In this document: piece after piece, positions 6,118 through 7,077 of the stretch
How positions within the stretch are numbered: the stretch's first letter is position 1
Layout of the letters: each line of letters opens with the position of its first letter
Source: Erysipelotrichaceae bacterium
Lineage (GTDB): Bacteria > Bacillota_I > Bacilli_A > RFN20 > CAG-826
Direction of reading: 5' to 3'
Assembly (NCBI GenBank): GCA_012729405.1
Contig: JAAYDH010000047.1
Span: 1-7,077 of the forward strand
Length of the DNA stretch: 7,077 bases
Position numbers and translations under genes: made by a program
The notes under the pieces: model-generated
What the model was told of the DNA's origin: nothing
Databases searched by the model: none
What the model saw: only the letters and a program-made list of their open reading frames with translations

Positions 6118-6153
6118 ATCAAACAAATATTTTCAAAACAAAGAGGTATAAAT

Positions 6154-7026
6154 ATGAATGATCGTTATCAACTTAACAAAGAATTAGCCCAAATGTTAAA
6201 AGGTGGAGTTATTATGGACGTCACCAGTGCTCAACAAGCAAAAATTGCCCAAGAGGCTGGGGCTTGCGCCGTCATGGCGCTAGAGAGAATTCCGGCCGAC
6301 ATTAGAGCGGCTGGCGGTGTTTCTCGCATGAGCGATCCAAAATTAATAAAGGAAATACAAGCCGCTGTGACAATTCCGGTTATGGCAAAAGTAAGAATTG
6401 GGCACTTTGTCGAAGCGCAAATTTTAGAAGCTTTAGAAATTGATTACATCGATGAGAGCGAAGTCTTATCCCCTGCTGATAATGTTTATCATATCGACAA
6501 AACAAAGTTTGCCGTTCCATTTGTCTGCGGCGCTAAAAACTTAGGTGAAGCATTAAGAAGAATCTCCGAAGGTGCGGCGATGATTCGAACTAAAGGTGAG
6601 CCAGGAACTGGTGACGTTGTTCAAGCCGTTACCCATATGCGCTTAATTCAAAGCGAAATTAGACAAGTTCAATCATTAAGAGAAGATGAACTCTATACCA
6701 AAGCCAAAGAACTTGGTGTTCCTTTTGATTTATTAAAATTAGTGCACGAAAATGGTAGATTACCAGTTGTCAATTTTGCGGCTGGGGGAGTCGCCACTCC
6801 TGCCGATGCTGCTTTGATGATGCAGCTTGGAGCTGAGGGTGTTTTCGTCGGTTCAGGAATTTTTAAATCAGGAGATCCTTTAAAGAGAGCGAAAGCCATC
6901 GTTAAAGCAGTAACCAACTATAACGATCCAAAAATCATCGCCGAAGTATCAGAAGACTTGGGCGAGGCCATGGTTGGTATCAACGAATCAGAAATTGATT
7001 TATTAATGTCTGAAAGAGGAAAATAA
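6154..7026 (+). CDS. pdxS: Pyridoxal 5'-phosphate synthase subunit PdxS
   Basis: Synthase subunit of the DXP-independent vitamin B6 pathway. It condenses ribose 5-phosphate, glyceraldehyde 3-phosphate and ammonia from PdxT into pyridoxal 5'-phosphate in the cytoplasm, as a dodecamer of (beta/alpha)8 barrels. The 290 residues match the family length (Bacillus PdxS is 294). Key residues are in place: Asp22 in GGVIMDV, Lys79 in MAKVRIGH (equivalent to the Bacillus Lys81 that forms the Schiff base with ribose 5-phosphate), and Lys147 in RTKGEPGTG (equivalent to Lys149). The phosphate-binding NFAAGGVATPADAALMMQLG and GVFVGSGIFKS segments are also conserved. AGAGG (6142-6146) lies 7 bases before the ATG, fixing the start. 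pdxT starts 4 bases after the stop. The divergent neighbour is the LRR gene, not a PdxR-type regulator, so regulation is unclear. Confidence 0.98.
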   Translation: MNDRYQLNKELAQMLKGGVIMDVTSAQQAKIAQEAGACAVMALERIPADIRAAGGVSRMSDPKLIKEIQAAVTIPVMAKVRIGHFVEAQILEALEIDYIDESEVLSPADNVYHIDKTKFAVPFVCGAKNLGEALRRISEGAAMIRTKGEPGTGDVVQAVTHMRLIQSEIRQVQSLREDELYTKAKELGVPFDLLKLVHENGRLPVVNFAAGGVATPADAALMMQLGAEGVFVGSGIFKSGDPLKRAKAIVKAVTNYNDPKIIAEVSEDLGEAMVGINESEIDLLMSERGK

Positions 7027-7030
7027 GCTA

Positions 7031-7077
7031 ATGGTCATTGGTGTATTAGCCTTGCAAGGTGCTTTTGTTGAGCACCA
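7031..7077 (+). CDS. pdxT: Pyridoxal 5'-phosphate synthase glutaminase subunit PdxT (5' end only)
   Basis: Only the first 15 codons are in the window. They read MVIGVLALQGAFVEH, which matches the conserved N-terminus of PdxT (M-x-I-G-V-L-A-L-Q-G-A-x-x-E-H). PdxT is a class I glutaminase that releases ammonia from glutamine and channels it to PdxS. The ATG lies 4 bases after the pdxS stop. A GAGGA inside the last pdxS codons (7016-7020) is the likely ribosome binding site, so the two genes are translationally close and cotranscribed. The catalytic Cys-His-Glu triad is beyond the window edge. Confidence 0.95.
   Translation, partial: MVIGVLALQGAFVEH

Overview
The window looks like a low-GC Bacillota chromosome. 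Evidence is the AT-rich spacers, strong GGAGG-type ribosome binding sites, Rho-independent terminators with U-tracts, and a PdxS/PdxT pair of the Bacillus type. The mix of a SHOCT-tailed membrane protein, a Cys-anchored lipoprotein of unknown family and a BspA-type leucine-rich-repeat protein suggests a host- or gut-associated Bacilli/Mollicutes-like lineage, but that placement is inference. All genes read with the standard code. Stops seen are TAA, plus TAG for the lactate permease.

Layout. Positions 1-25 hold the first codons of a minus-strand gene that leaves the window. Four intact minus-strand genes follow: a four-helix membrane protein with a C-terminal SHOCT motif (158-805, start region doubtful), a UPF0316/DUF2179 membrane protein (953-1531), a lipoprotein of unknown function (1704-2675) and an L-lactate permease (2771-4447). 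Next is a minus-strand BspA-like leucine-rich-repeat secreted protein (4713-5909). It has a good signal peptide and a conserved-looking C-terminus but is broken by a single in-frame TAG at 5781-5783. Divergent from it on the plus strand is the vitamin B6 operon: complete pdxS (6154-7026) and the start of pdxT (7031 to the window edge).

The minus-strand genes do not look like one operon. Most have their own promoter or terminator signals. The best are a strong terminator after the lipoprotein (1646-1683), a probable terminator after the LRR gene (4496-4533) placed directly against a promoter with a perfect TATAAT for the permease, and a terminator after the SHOCT gene (113-142). Only pdxS-pdxT forms a clear functional unit, the two-subunit pyridoxal 5'-phosphate synthase.

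I found no convincing new multi-gene system. The items most worth a second look are the nonsense codon in the LRR gene, a possible one-base frameshift at the 5' end of the SHOCT gene, a G7 tract in the LRR ribosome-binding region, paired repeats in front of the SHOCT gene and pdxS, and a lipoprotein with no recognisable family.
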